A DNA stretch of 64,000 nt from Providencia stuartii (GCA_900455155.1 UGUC01000003.1:496001-560000); one strand, 5' to 3'; positions 9,359 to 19,463 are shown, numbered from the stretch's first letter. The notes: generated by a model not told the origin, from the letters alone. A program made the numbers and translations.

Positions 9359-10592
9359 TTATTCGTCTAACATCAGCAATTGCTGTACTAACGAAATACA
9401 GGTGAGAAAACGGGTATCATAGTCAGGAGAATCAACATGAACAAATTCCACGTTGTTTTTCTTTAGCATTTCAATTAACAAAGATTGAAACTCTTGCCGA
9501 TCTTTTTCACTCCCCAAGCTACGTAAACCATCGGCTACCCATGGGGTATTATTTTCTAATAAGATCACCAGATTCAAAACGATACTCATCAATCAAGGCC
9601 TGTACGAAAGGATGCTCTTTGCCCTCATAGCGCTTACAAAAAGCCTGAGTGGTAATAAAATCAGTATCAATAAAAGCGACCTTATTGGCATATTTAACCG
9701 CGAAATCAATATATTGAGCATGGCCTAATGCAATTTTATCGTAGTCAGAATATTGCAATGCCATTTCATCACCACCAAGATGAGAAAACACATAATCACG
9801 CCCAAACTCCCACGCACTGGTGGTATTAAAAATATTGGCCAGTTTGTTGACGAGTGTCGATTTTCCACTCGATTCACCACCGAGTATTGCCACTTTACGT
9901 ACAAAGAAGGGCTTCACTTCTGTCGGAATATAATCCCAATATCGGAAAGGGGCCTGACGAATTTGATTACCACTGATATTCATGAAGGTCCGTTCAGGAT
10001 CGATTAAGATAGTTTCTATCCCTAAGTACTTTTTATAGCGCGGTGCATCATTGGCTTCACCCGAATAGATAAAACTTGGGTGAATATTGTGCTTTTTCAA
10101 AAAGCCCTTCATTCCCTCACTCCACACTTCCCAACCGTGTGGATAAGGTTCGATACCTTGTTCATCGAATGAATGAATATGAATATTTTTTTGATATTTG
10201 AATGTTTGTAATAACCAACGTAGACGGTCACTGACTGTCGGCTGTTGTGACATGGAGCTATTCACGAATAGGTCTTTATCACGCGGCTCATCATGGCAAA
10301 GAATGACATGTAACTCATCAACTTGACTACAAGCACGCTGGATCAAGTAGATATGACCTGTATGTAAGGGATAGAATTTCCCGAAAACGACCCCAATGCT
10401 TTTTTGTTTATTTGGGTATTCCAGCCCTAAAAAGCGATGAAGTGCCGCGATCTTTTGTGCGCTCGGGCTTTTAATTTTGTTGTTGATAAGCTGGCTGAGA
10501 TACCCTTTGGTCATATCAGAGGCATCAGCAACTTGCTGTAATGTATAGCCAGCTTGCTTAATTGCATTCTTAAGATAGTCAAATTCAGCCAT
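9359..10592 (-). CDS. nadR: Trifunctional NAD regulator NadR (frameshifted)
   Basis: NAD-responsive repressor with NMN adenylyltransferase and nicotinamide riboside kinase activity. The N-terminal helix-turn-helix (YTLQQVADASDMTKGYLSQLINNK) is followed by the nucleotidyltransferase motif GKFYPLHTGHIYLI (about 68-81) and the kinase Walker A GGESSGKST. The frame breaks after DEYRF and resumes with LVILLENNTPWVADGLRSLG. One extra base in the TT at 9573-9574 explains it. The corrected protein has 410 residues, exactly the E. coli length, so an assembly error is likely. It sits directly downstream of radA, same strand, 79 bp apart. Confidence 0.94.
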
Positions 10593-10671
10593 TTAGTTCC
10601 CTTATTTGCTCTCAATAATTCGAAATGTAGCGCTATCGAACGCCACGAAAGTGCGAAATATGACGAGACGA

Positions 10672-12061
10672 TTAATCAAATTCATCCATTACGCTTAAAG
10701 CATCTGACAACTTTTTCACACCATACACTTTCATATCGGGAGGTGATTTTTTGGGCATGTTTGCATGGGGAACAATCGCCCGTTTAAAGCCATGTTTTGC
10801 CGCTTCTGAAATACGCTCTTGCCCACTCGGCACAGGGCGAATTTCACCGGCTAAGCCAACTTCACCAAATACCACAAGGTCTCGTGGTAAAGGACGATCC
10901 CGAAAACTGGAGACTAAAGAAAGCAATAACGCCAAGTCCGCACTCGTTTCAGTGACCTTAACGCCGCCAACCACATTCACAAAAACGTCTTGGTCTGACA
11001 TTTGTAAGCCACCATGGCGATGCAAAACAGCCAATAAAATCGCAAGACGGTTTTGCTCAAGCCCTACCGCAACTCGACGAGGATTTGACATCATTGAATG
11101 GTCGACCAATGCCTGTATCTCCACCAGCAGTGGGCGTGTGCCTTCCCATACCACCATGACGGAACTACCCGATGTGATTTCATCACCACGACTTAAGAAA
11201 ATAGCCGAAGGATTATTTACCTCTTTCAAACCCTGTTCCGTCATCGCAAACACACCTAGCTCATTAACCGCACCAAAACGGTTTTTTATGGCTACGCAAA
11301 GTACGAAAACGGTTATCGGCATCCCCATCCAACATAATCGAACAGTCGATACAGTGCTCTAGCACCTTAGGACCAGCTAAAGAGCCATCTTTCGTCACAT
11401 GACCGACCATAATGATAGCGACACCGCGCGTCTTGGCGAAACGCGTCAAGTAAGCGGCGGTTTCACGCACCTGAGCCACACTGCCGGGGGAAGATTGGAT
11501 ATCAGCCATATGCATGACTTGGATTGAGTCGATCACCATTAATTTAGGTTGCTCTTGCTCTGCCGTTAAACAAATTTGCTCAATGCTGGTTTCAGATAGC
11601 ATATTTAGCGAATCCGTCGGCAAACCAAGGCGATGTGCACGCATAGCAACCTGTTGCAGCGACTCTTCCCCTGTGACATACAGTGTTTTCATTTCGCGTG
11701 AAAGTAAGCACATGGTCTGTAGTAGCAATGTACTTTTCCCAGCCCCTGGGTTCCCGCCAATCAAAATCGCGCTCCCCGGTACGACGCCACCACCAAGTAC
11801 GCGGTCAAACTCTTTAAATCCTGTGGTAAAACGCGGCAGCTCTTCAAGGCTAATTTCTGATAGCTTTTGCACACGGCTTACGCCAGCAGCATTTCCGGCA
11901 TACCCCGTTAAGCGATCATGACGTGGCGATGATTGACTTGAGGCGAGGCGCACTTCTGTAATGGTATTCCATGCATGACAGGCACTGCATTGCCCTTGCC
12001 AGCGCGGATAATCCGCACCGCACTCATTACAGACAAACGCTCTTTTTGCACCTTTCGCCAC
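10672..12061 (-). CDS. radA: DNA repair and recombination protein RadA/Sms (frameshifted)
   Basis: RecA-like ATPase with DnaB-type helicase activity that drives branch migration. A four-cysteine zinc finger (CNECGADYPRWQGQCSAC) opens the protein. Then come Walker A GGNPGAGKSTLL (about residue 96) and the C-terminal Lon-protease-like domain with VNVVGGVKV and VFGEVGLAGEIRP. The frame breaks exactly inside the RadA hallmark KNRFG. Dropping one base of the T6 run at 11282-11287 restores HKNRFGAVNELGVFAM and a 462-residue protein (E. coli 460). The position in the most conserved motif argues for a sequence error, since a real indel would abolish function. Confidence 0.94.
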
Positions 12062-12195
12062 AATATTGCTCCTATTAACCCTTTTTTAACTAACTGCCTT
12101 TAATTCAAAGTATATGCTATTCAATAATCCGCATAGTTGCTGCCCGTAATACTTAAAATACCCCGTCGCTTTACGGCTGCCCTGTATGATGAATA

Positions 12196-13173
12196 TTACC
12201 GCTCTTCGTGTTTAAGCCCCCCGCTCAACACGCACATAACCCCCATTAAATCAGCATGACGGATAGCCACTTTGGCACGTGCGTAGACTTTTGGCTTCGC
12301 GTGATAAGCTATTCCTAACCCCGCCTTACGCAACATTTTCAAGTCATTTGCGCCATCGCCGATTGCCACGGTTTGTTCAATCGGTATTTCTAAACGCTCT
12401 GCTAACTTAACCAGCGTTTGTGCTTTAAATTTGGCATCAACAATTGGCCCTTTGACTTTACCGGTGAGCTTGCCGTCTTTGATTTCTAGCTGATTCGCAA
12501 CAGCGGCGACCAATTTTAATTGTTGACGTAAGTTATCGGCAAAAAATGTAAATCCTCCTGATGCAATCGCCACATGCCAATCCATCGCTTGTAATTTACG
12601 AACAAGGCTGGTTAAGCCAGGCATCAATGGCAGCGTATCCATGACTTGCTGCAAAATCATCACATCGGCCCCTTTAAGTAACGCCACACGCGCTCTTAAG
12701 CTTTCCGTGAAATCTAACTCACCTTGCATGGCTCGTTCAGTCACTTCCGATACTTGCTCGCCCACGCCATACAAACGTGCAATTTCATCGATACATTCAA
12801 TTTGAATTGCCGTAGAGTCCATATCCATTAACAGCAGGCCCGGTGAACGTAAACGGGGAATTTGCCCTAATGGAACAACATCTAATAAACTTTCATCGGC
12901 TAATTTTTTGATGCGAGGAGTAATGCTTCCCGCAATTCTGACCACTTGATAGTCATCGATTCGCCATGATGAAACGATCACTATCGCTATCCCCAAACGC
13001 TGCTGAAAATCGCTGATCCGTGCCTTATCTAACCCTCGTCCATATAATAACCAACCACTGTCGCCAGCGCGATAATCTAAAGGCATGACCTCTTCACCGC
13101 TCAATGACAGCGGTAACCCGGGCCACTTTTGAATTTCATCGGGTAAATAGCAATAGGTCAAACTCGTTGACAT
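12196..13173 (-). CDS. serB: Phosphoserine phosphatase SerB
   Basis: Last step of serine synthesis, dephosphorylating O-phosphoserine. It is a HAD-family enzyme of 325 residues (E. coli 322). The nucleophile motif is LLMDMDSTAIQIECIDE (about residues 114-130). Later motifs are VAIASGGFTFF with the conserved Ser/Thr region and VAIGDGANDLKML with the acidic pair. The N-terminal ACT-like part matches GLPLSLSGEEVMPLDYRAG. The start at 13173 is supported by AGGAG eight bases upstream; a longer in-frame start at 13200 lacks this. Divergent from smp, as in E. coli. Confidence 0.96.
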   Translation of the reverse strand: MSTSLTYCYLPDEIQKWPGLPLSLSGEEVMPLDYRAGDSGWLLYGRGLDKARISDFQQRLGIAIVIVSSWRIDDYQVVRIAGSITPRIKKLADESLLDVVPLGQIPRLRSPGLLLMDMDSTAIQIECIDEIARLYGVGEQVSEVTERAMQGELDFTESLRARVALLKGADVMILQQVMDTLPLMPGLTSLVRKLQAMDWHVAIASGGFTFFADNLRQQLKLVAAVANQLEIKDGKLTGKVKGPIVDAKFKAQTLVKLAERLEIPIEQTVAIGDGANDLKMLRKAGLGIAYHAKPKVYARAKVAIRHADLMGVMCVLSGGLKHEER

Positions 13174-13296
13174 GAAAATTAGCTCCTGTAATCGACTCAA
13201 CGTTTTATAATAAAAATATGCCCCAAAACTACCTTATCTGTACAAGCTCTGGCAACATGATGCCAGAGAATGGATAAAGAGCACTTAGTGATTTCT

Positions 13297-14049
13297 ATGA
13301 AACTGACCTTTAAGCTTCACAAAACAGTGATAATTATTATCTGTGTCGCATTAATCGCCCTATTAATGCATGGCATAACCTATTTAGGTAACAGCCAAAA
13401 CCAAAACAGAGTCGAACAATTTAAACAGCTAACTCGAGTTTTGGCCGAACAAGTGGCTTTCAGCTTATCCGATTATATCGTTTCCGGCAGCAAAGATTTT
13501 AATCGAGAACGCATTATCGCCAATTTAAACAATGTCACCAAAGACAAATACATTTTGGATGCCAGTATTTATTCGGCGGGAGGAACCTTAATTGCGAGTG
13601 CGGGAGAGTCAGTTCCGGTACGTGAACGCCTTGCCATTGATAGCAAACAATCAACACAACCTTTTCAATATCAACTGGTTGTACCTATTCCCGGAAAAGA
13701 AGAGCCAAAAGGTTATTTACGGCTTACCATTGATACTGAGCTACTAACCACAGAAATTCAGCAAGCTGATAACAGTACCAATGTATTACGTTTCTTTATT
13801 TTATTAGCACTCTGTATTGGGATTGTGCTGGCAAATACCTTATTCCGCACCAAGAAAAAGAAAGGCAAAAATGTACCGCCTCAGCTCGTTGTTGATGAAG
13901 ACAGCGGCAATGAAGATGCTGAAAATATGGCACCAAACATTGCCAAAAAACCTCATTTCGACCGAAAAAGAAGCGAACATCGGCCTTATCGCCCTAAAAG
14001 ACGTCGTGCTAAAAGCAAGCCGAATAAGCCCAAACCCCCTGAAAATTAA
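13297..14049 (+). CDS. smp: Smp/YtjB inner-membrane protein
   Basis: Membrane protein of unknown function, encoded opposite serB in enterobacteria. A first membrane segment (about residues 8-26), a periplasmic domain (ILDASIYSAGGTLIASAGESVPVRERLA), a second membrane segment (FFILLALCIGIVLANTLF) and a cytoplasmic tail follow the E. coli plan. The tail is longer here and ends in a strongly basic Arg/Lys/Pro-rich stretch (250 residues against 214). I choose ATG 13297, which matches the E. coli N-terminus (KLTFKLHK); an ATG at 13270 would add nine residues. Confidence 0.85.
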   Translation: MKLTFKLHKTVIIIICVALIALLMHGITYLGNSQNQNRVEQFKQLTRVLAEQVAFSLSDYIVSGSKDFNRERIIANLNNVTKDKYILDASIYSAGGTLIASAGESVPVRERLAIDSKQSTQPFQYQLVVPIPGKEEPKGYLRLTIDTELLTTEIQQADNSTNVLRFFILLALCIGIVLANTLFRTKKKKGKNVPPQLVVDEDSGNEDAENMAPNIAKKPHFDRKRSEHRPYRPKRRRAKSKPNKPKPPEN

Positions 14050-14063
14050 GCCACGAACTCACA

Positions 14064-14087
14064 CTGCTGAGGATCTCCCCTCAGCAG
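14064..14087. terminator. Convergent terminator between smp and the tonB-like gene
   Basis: CTGCTGAGG at 14064-14072 pairs with CCTCAGCAG at 14079-14087 across a 6-nt loop. It starts 15 bp after the smp stop and 6 bp before the end of the opposing gene, so it probably serves both. Confidence 0.65.
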
Positions 14088-14092
14088 TTCAA

Positions 14093-14875
14093 TTACATGG
14101 AATAAGTATCAAAAACAATCGGTGCAACGAATTCGACTTTGCCATCCACTAATAGCGTTTCAGGAGGGGCTGGGAATGGCGCTGCGCGGTTTATGGTCGC
14201 AATCGCCTCTTTATCTAACAGTTTGGTTCCAGATGAATTAATCAAACTGGCACTAATCACCTCACCGTGACTGTCCACCATCACTTTGACCTGAGAGACA
14301 CCGGTTGAACGAAAACGTAGCGCCGCCCTTGGATAACGTTTCGCTTTTGCTAAACGCTGATGAACCTCACTGTGCCAACCTTGATGACCACTCACCGCCA
14401 CCGAGGCATTACTGGAGAAGTTCGCACTGCTACTTGCTTCACTCCCCGCTGCTGGTGCCGAAGTCACTGCTGACTCTTGCGTACTGAGAGGCGCCTCTTC
14501 AACGACTTTTTTGACTTGTGTAGGTTTCTTTTTAGGTGGGTGTTTCTTTTCGCTGACCTTGGTTAAGGTTCCATTATTAACTAACGGTGTTTCGGGTAGT
14601 TTTTCTGTTTTTTCAACTAATTCAGGTAAAACTTCCTCATGTGTCGCCATCTGCTGTTTCGCAGCATGATTCACTTCAGGCTCTGAATGCTGCTCAAGCT
14701 GATAAACGCCTAGTTGTAATGATATTGCGGGTGGCAATACCCCTGTTGTCGGTATTGACGCCGTAAACCAGCCAATAAATATCACTGCGAGTGTTCCGTG
14801 GAAAAGAAGACTTAAAAATAAACCGCCCAGTGGACGGAAAATCGGGCGCTCTAACTTGCCCGCGATACTACTCAT
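14093..14875 (-). CDS. TonB-like energy-transducing protein (FusB/HasB type) of the iron-piracy locus
   Basis: A TonB-family protein of 260 residues. A cytoplasmic start is followed by one membrane anchor (LGGLFLSLLFHGTLAVIFIGWF, about 14-35). A periplasmic linker rich in Pro, Lys and Glu (KKHPPKKKPTQVKKVVEE) leads to a C-terminal TonB domain with the family motif YPRAALRFRSTGVSQVKVMVD and a GxxxxxSLINSSG turn (about 180-260). It is not the main chromosomal tonB by context. It stands divergent from an ECF sigma gene, sharing a Fur box, and next to a TonB-dependent receptor, as dedicated partners such as FusB or HasB do. Start chosen at ATG 14875, preceded by GAGG. Confidence 0.85.
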   Translation of the reverse strand: MSSIAGKLERPIFRPLGGLFLSLLFHGTLAVIFIGWFTASIPTTGVLPPAISLQLGVYQLEQHSEPEVNHAAKQQMATHEEVLPELVEKTEKLPETPLVNNGTLTKVSEKKHPPKKKPTQVKKVVEEAPLSTQESAVTSAPAAGSEASSSANFSSNASVAVSGHQGWHSEVHQRLAKAKRYPRAALRFRSTGVSQVKVMVDSHGEVISASLINSSGTKLLDKEAIATINRAAPFPAPPETLLVDGKVEFVAPIVFDTYSM

Positions 14876-14924
14876 ATTCTGCCTCACGACTTTATTTTTT
14901 GCAGATTATAGGCATAATACAAAC

Positions 14925-14943
14925 AAAAATGATATTCATTATT
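14925..14943. promoter_or_regulatory. Fur box between the tonB-like gene and the ECF sigma gene
   Basis: AAAAATGATATTCATTATT matches the 19-bp Fur consensus GATAATGATAATCATTATC at 15 positions. It lies 50 bp upstream of the tonB-like start and 111 bp upstream of the sigma-factor start, so iron repression of both divergent genes is the natural reading. Confidence 0.75.
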
Positions 14944-15054
14944 ATTAATAACATTCTAAAGTTAAAATAACTATTTGAAATAAAACAATAAAGCGATTTG
15001 AGCAAATCTTTATCACGCCTAAGCGTGTAATTTAACTTTTAACACCAGCGAAAA

Positions 15055-15591
15055 ATGACTATTGATAAATCCCTTGCCCGTAAAATTAGCGGCGCATATC
15101 AGTCAACGTATAGCCAACTTGTCCGCTTTTTCCGCAATCGGCTAGGTAATAGTAACGATGCTGATGATTTATCTCAGGATGTGTTTACACTATGGCTTAA
15201 TCGAAAAGAGCAATCTCCGATTAAAGAGAGCCGTGCTTATTTGTTCAAAATCGCCAATCATGTGTTAATTGACCATTGGCGACGTCATCAACGCCAACCC
15301 ACGTCTGAAACAAACATTGATGATGCTTTACTTGAACAGCAGCTCGAAGAGACACAAGCTGATCCCAGTGAAATACTGGAGCATCAACAACGTATCCAGT
15401 GGCTTAGTGAGGCGATCGAGTCGCTCCCTCCACGGCGTCGCGAAGCTTTTTTGCTCTACCGATTTGATGGTTTGTCACAAAGTGAGATTGCTGAACGAAT
15501 GGAAATTTCCATTAGTATGGTCGAAAAGCATATAGCAGCAGCTTTGGTACATTGTAAAAAACACCTTGATAATCAGAGCAATAATAATTAA
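15055..15591 (+). CDS. ECF sigma factor, FecI/HasI type
   Basis: An extracytoplasmic-function sigma factor of 178 residues. Region 2 (YSQLVRFFRNRLGNSNDADDLSQDVFTLWL, about 20-50) would bind the -10 element and core enzyme. Region 4 (SLPPRRREAFLLYRFDGLSQSEIAERMEIS, about 125-155) would bind the -35 element. The neighbouring anti-sigma and an STN-domain receptor make it the cytoplasmic output of a surface-signalling cascade like FecI-FecR-FecA. It overlaps the anti-sigma start by one base (TAATGA), so the two are translationally coupled. Confidence 0.92.
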   Translation: MTIDKSLARKISGAYQSTYSQLVRFFRNRLGNSNDADDLSQDVFTLWLNRKEQSPIKESRAYLFKIANHVLIDHWRRHQRQPTSETNIDDALLEQQLEETQADPSEILEHQQRIQWLSEAIESLPPRRREAFLLYRFDGLSQSEIAERMEISISMVEKHIAAALVHCKKHLDNQSNNN

Positions 15592-16577
15592 TGACACGTA
15601 CAACACACTCTGAGCCGGATACATTAGATTCTATTGATGAGCAAGCAGCGCTGTGGTTCACCCGCAAGCACAGTCAGCAGATGAGCGCTGAACAAGCAAA
15701 GCAATTTGATATCTGGTTACACGCATCTCCTGAGCATGCGAAAGCCTATGAAGCGATTGCAGGGGTTTGGCGCGAGTTCGCTTCAATGCCACGGCCAGCG
15801 TCTATTGAACTCCCCCCGAAAAAACAGCTCTTTTTCCGGTTATGGCGCCCATTGGGAAATACCTTAGCAGCGCTATTTATTGCCGCTATTTTATTCTTAC
15901 CCTATAGTCAGCTACCCTCAATGTTGTTCAACAATATGACTCTCGTCGCAACTAATATGCCAAAAGAGGTCACTCTATCGGATGGCTCTGCATTATTTCT
16001 CAATCGCCAGACACGCGTGCGGGTAGCCTATGAAACAGAGGTTCGGCGGATATATCTAGATGAAGGCAACGCTTATTTCAAAGTCAAATCCAATCCTTAT
16101 CGGCCTTTTGTGATTTTAGCCGATGAAAGGCGCATTCAAGTCATTGGCACTGAGTTTGAAGTCGATAGACATCAGCAACAAGTCGCTGTCCGTGTTAGCA
16201 AAGGGATAGTGAGTCTGAAAACAGGGCAAGAGCAAGCAACGACTTACCTGTTTGCTGGGGATAGCGCGACTAGCTCTGCCATCAATAGCCCTGTCAAAAT
16301 GAATAAAATTGCGCCTCTTGATGTGGCAAGGTGGCGTTTTGGCGAGTTGAGCTTTACTGATAAACCATTGGCTGAGGTGCTCTCTGAACTTAACGCTTAC
16401 TCACCCGTCAACATTGAATTATCACCGCCTTCTTTAGCGCAAAGTAAAATCTCTGGTCGGATCAATTTACGTCAACCTGAGTCATTTTTCCAAGCACTTC
16501 CAATGCTTTTACCTGTACAAGTCGTTTATCAAGACAAAAATAACATATTGATTATTCAAAATAAAAAAAATAAATGA
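15591..16577 (+). CDS. FecR-type transmembrane sigma regulator
   Basis: An inner-membrane anti-sigma/activator of 328 residues. The cytoplasmic N-terminus (about 8-75) has the DUF4880-like pattern EQAALWFTRKHS and FDIWLHASPEHAKAY. A membrane segment follows (LGNTLAALFIAAILFLPY, about 92-109). The periplasmic FecR domain starts near KEVTLSDGSALFLNRQTRVRV. The C-terminal region (about 255-325) looks STN-like and would contact the receptor's N-terminal signalling domain. It is coupled to the sigma gene and 117 bp ahead of the receptor gene. Confidence 0.92.
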   Translation: MTRTTHSEPDTLDSIDEQAALWFTRKHSQQMSAEQAKQFDIWLHASPEHAKAYEAIAGVWREFASMPRPASIELPPKKQLFFRLWRPLGNTLAALFIAAILFLPYSQLPSMLFNNMTLVATNMPKEVTLSDGSALFLNRQTRVRVAYETEVRRIYLDEGNAYFKVKSNPYRPFVILADERRIQVIGTEFEVDRHQQQVAVRVSKGIVSLKTGQEQATTYLFAGDSATSSAINSPVKMNKIAPLDVARWRFGELSFTDKPLAEVLSELNAYSPVNIELSPPSLAQSKISGRINLRQPESFFQALPMLLPVQVVYQDKNNILIIQNKKNK

Positions 16578-16597
16578 AAATTATTTCGATTTACAGG

Positions 16598-16612
16598 TGA
16601 GGATAATTCTCA
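16598..16612 (+). promoter_or_regulatory. Probable Fur box or regulatory dyad upstream of the receptor gene
   Basis: TGAGGATAATTCTCA fits the 7-1-7 Fur pattern TGATAAT-N-ATTATCA at 11 of 14 symmetric positions. It lies 83 bp ahead of the receptor start. This is where the ECF-sigma-dependent promoter of the structural genes would be expected, so the receptor may be doubly controlled. Confidence 0.5.
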
Positions 16613-16694
16613 TTTCCCCCTCTACTTAAGCAGTTGTTATTTATTTTGCCATTTTTAGCACACTTTTTGTGCCGCTTAAGAATAAGGGATACTC

Positions 16695-19463
16695 ATGTCT
16701 ATGCGATTCACCCACAAACGGTTTAAGCCGCTTGCACTGTTCGTTGCCGTTAGTAGCGCAATAGTTTGCCAATCTGCTGCTGCGCAAGAAGTCGCTTTCT
16801 CACTTCCAGAACAAGCACTAGCCACTTCTGTGGCACAGATAACCCAGCAAGGAAATATCCAATTACTGTATGACAAGAGCCAACTCAATGGCCTACGCGC
16901 GCCTGCATTATCAGGTCACTACACCGCACAAACCGCATTACAAAAAATACTTATCGGTAGCGGATTAGAGTTAGTCAGTGATAATGGCATCTTCGTGATC
17001 CGTTCACAGAACCTTAATCAAGGCACATTAGTCCTCCCCGAAACACAGGTTTCTGGGGTCGTACAACAAAATCACCCAGCGACAGATGTTATGTCTGCGC
17101 CACAGTATGTGACATCGGAAGAGATCAGCCAACGTAACACGGGCGATGGCAATATTACGGATCTGATGAAAACCAACCCTGCCGTTCAATTTGCTAATAA
17201 TGACAGCAACTCAATGAACCAAGGGGAAATAAAGCCTTCGCGTATTTCAATTCACGGCTCCAGCAGTTATCAAAATGCTTATCGTCTTGATGGCGTTAGC
17301 TTCAACAATGACTTTGACCCCGCAGATAATGGCCTTGGTGAAACAGCAACCCGCTTAAGCAGTAGCGATCAGGGGATCTATATCGATAGTCGTCTTATCG
17401 ATAGTATGGCGGTCTATGACAATAATATTCCTGTCGAATTTGGTGGCTTTACGGGGGGAACCGTTGAGGTTAATAGCCGCCGTTGGCAAGGTGAAAACAG
17501 CGCACATGCCTATTATCGGTTAACCCGCTCCGGTTGGAACAATTTATTTCATGACTCCTCGCTTGGGATCGATACGACCAAGAATGACACCGCTAACCCT
17601 GCTCGTTTCCAAAATCGCTACGATAAAGATGATTTTGGTGGTTGGTTCGAATTAGGTGTCAGTGAAAATTCAGGTATCGTATTTTCAGCGTCACGCCGCA
17701 GTTCCACGATACCAATGACGGTAACTGGCGGCGATTCCGTTATCTTTGATGAAAATAATCAAGTGGAAATGGTTAATTTCGCTTCAGGTGAAAAGAAGCA
17801 GCACCGTACATCGGATAACTACTTCCTGAAATATTCGCTCGACCTATCAGATAAAAGCACATTAGATCTCTCAGCTAACTATGCCTCTTACGATAGTCGT
17901 CTATTTTCTGCTTCAGTCATGAATTCAGGTTATGATTCAACCCATGATGGACTGGGTTTTACCGCGGTTTTTAAACATCAATTTGATATTGGCCAATTCG
18001 AGTTAACCGCGAACACCCAAACACTCAAAGATGATCGTACTGATGACCAAAAATATTCACTCACAGTCCGTGCTATTGACTATTCCACCTATCAAACCAC
18101 GGAAAGTAGCAGCGGCGGTTTAGGCGATCTCACCTCAAAACAGAAAAATCATGGGTTAAAGGGGGTGATGCGTTTTAATACCATGGAAGATGGCATAGGC
18201 CTCACTCATAAACCCACTTTAGGCGCAGAGCTCAATTACACCAAAGGCACTTATCGACGAGATAAAGACTACTTCCGTTATACATACACAGGTAGCATAG
18301 ATGACAGTGGCATGTATAACGGTTACCTCAGTAATGTCACTCGATTCCAAGCAGGAAGCCACGCTGCGGACTACACTAATTATGCTGTATTCCTTGATGA
18401 CAATATTCAATACGGCAAGTTAACCATTCGTCCGGGGATCCGTTTAGATCGCGACGACTTCGTTAATCGTACCAATATAGCACCGCGTTTATCCGGTAAC
18501 TACGACGTCTTTGGCGATGGCAAAACACAGATTATTGCAGGTGCGAACCGTTATTACGGTCGTTCAATGCTCACCTATGCCTTATATGGCGCACAAAATG
18601 ATGGGATGCAATTATGCAATAGTTATGATGGCTGCTCCCTAGATCCTAATAAAAACGATTGGGATAACAAAAAAGATTATGAAGGACTTGATTCACTTAA
18701 AACCCCTTATAACGATGAGCTAACCCTTGCACTGCAACAGGAGATCTTATCAACCACATGGCGCCTACAATATGTCCACCGTGAAGGTTATGATGAGGTA
18801 AGAACGCGTACCAAATACGATACTCGTGATGCAAGTAAACGTAGCATTCGCACCTTTGATAATGGCGGTCGTAGTTCACATGACACCGTGACACTTTCCG
18901 TTAATAACAGCCAACCTTGGGAGTGGGCAGAAGCTTCTCATGTGATGACCGCTTCACTGACATGGCAGCAAAGTGAAAGTAATACGCCAAAAGATGCAGG
19001 CTATAACTCGTTTGATCCTGCCAATAAAGTGAACCTCAACAAGGTATGGTATGACGGTAAAGTCATTGATGCCTCGAAACTGCCATCCACCAGTTTCAAC
19101 TCACCATTCAAATTAAACTTAGAGCTGACCAGTGTTTGGGATGATTACGACCTAACTTGGTATAACCGCCTGCAATGGTGGGGCGCACGCAACCAAGCTG
19201 TTCGCTATGATAATGCCTACGCATTTGATCCCGAGTATGGGCAAGTTCGTAAATACACCAAACAGCACTTCTCCAGTAAATACACATGGGATACCCGCCT
19301 TGGCTGGAAACCTGATTTTGCCTATGGCTTTGGTTTCTCTGTTGAAGTGAACAATATCTTGAATAACAAAAATATCGCAGACCGCTTTGTGTTCGAAGAT
19401 AGGGTGTTGAAATCTTACGATCCAGGTCGCCAATTCTGGCTACAGGTCAATTACGACCTTTAA
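16695..19463 (+). CDS. TonB-dependent outer-membrane receptor with N-terminal STN signalling domain
   Basis: A 922-residue outer-membrane receptor. A signal peptide ends at AAA-QEVAF (about residue 30). An STN domain (about 32-108: SLPEQALATSVAQITQQGNIQLLYD, then a short linker) precedes a plug (VTSEEISQRNTGDGNITDLM through GGFTGGTVEVNSR) and a beta-barrel ending in a terminal QFWLQVNYDL strand. A stretch near LVLPETQV could be the TonB box. The STN domain implies it signals to the FecR/FecI pair. Its association with a YddA-type transporter and an M16 protease matches E. coli YddB and Pectobacterium FusA, receptors tied to import of an iron-bearing protein. The ligand cannot be named from sequence. 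Confidence 0.9.
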   Translation: MSMRFTHKRFKPLALFVAVSSAIVCQSAAAQEVAFSLPEQALATSVAQITQQGNIQLLYDKSQLNGLRAPALSGHYTAQTALQKILIGSGLELVSDNGIFVIRSQNLNQGTLVLPETQVSGVVQQNHPATDVMSAPQYVTSEEISQRNTGDGNITDLMKTNPAVQFANNDSNSMNQGEIKPSRISIHGSSSYQNAYRLDGVSFNNDFDPADNGLGETATRLSSSDQGIYIDSRLIDSMAVYDNNIPVEFGGFTGGTVEVNSRRWQGENSAHAYYRLTRSGWNNLFHDSSLGIDTTKNDTANPARFQNRYDKDDFGGWFELGVSENSGIVFSASRRSSTIPMTVTGGDSVIFDENNQVEMVNFASGEKKQHRTSDNYFLKYSLDLSDKSTLDLSANYASYDSRLFSASVMNSGYDSTHDGLGFTAVFKHQFDIGQFELTANTQTLKDDRTDDQKYSLTVRAIDYSTYQTTESSSGGLGDLTSKQKNHGLKGVMRFNTMEDGIGLTHKPTLGAELNYTKGTYRRDKDYFRYTYTGSIDDSGMYNGYLSNVTRFQAGSHAADYTNYAVFLDDNIQYGKLTIRPGIRLDRDDFVNRTNIAPRLSGNYDVFGDGKTQIIAGANRYYGRSMLTYALYGAQNDGMQLCNSYDGCSLDPNKNDWDNKKDYEGLDSLKTPYNDELTLALQQEILSTTWRLQYVHREGYDEVRTRTKYDTRDASKRSIRTFDNGGRSSHDTVTLSVNNSQPWEWAEASHVMTASLTWQQSESNTPKDAGYNSFDPANKVNLNKVWYDGKVIDASKLPSTSFNSPFKLNLELTSVWDDYDLTWYNRLQWWGARNQAVRYDNAYAFDPEYGQVRKYTKQHFSSKYTWDTRLGWKPDFAYGFGFSVEVNNILNNKNIADRFVFEDRVLKSYDPGRQFWLQVNYDL

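Noticed and set aside
10751..11362. 203-codon open frame on the plus strand opposite radA
   Set aside because: It is antisense to conserved radA sequence, has no recognisable domain or ribosome binding site, and its composition follows the opposite-strand codons.
14093..14875. Annotation as the housekeeping tonB gene
   Set aside because: The C-terminal domain is TonB-like, but the gene is divergent from an ECF sigma gene in an iron locus, which fits a dedicated system-specific TonB better.
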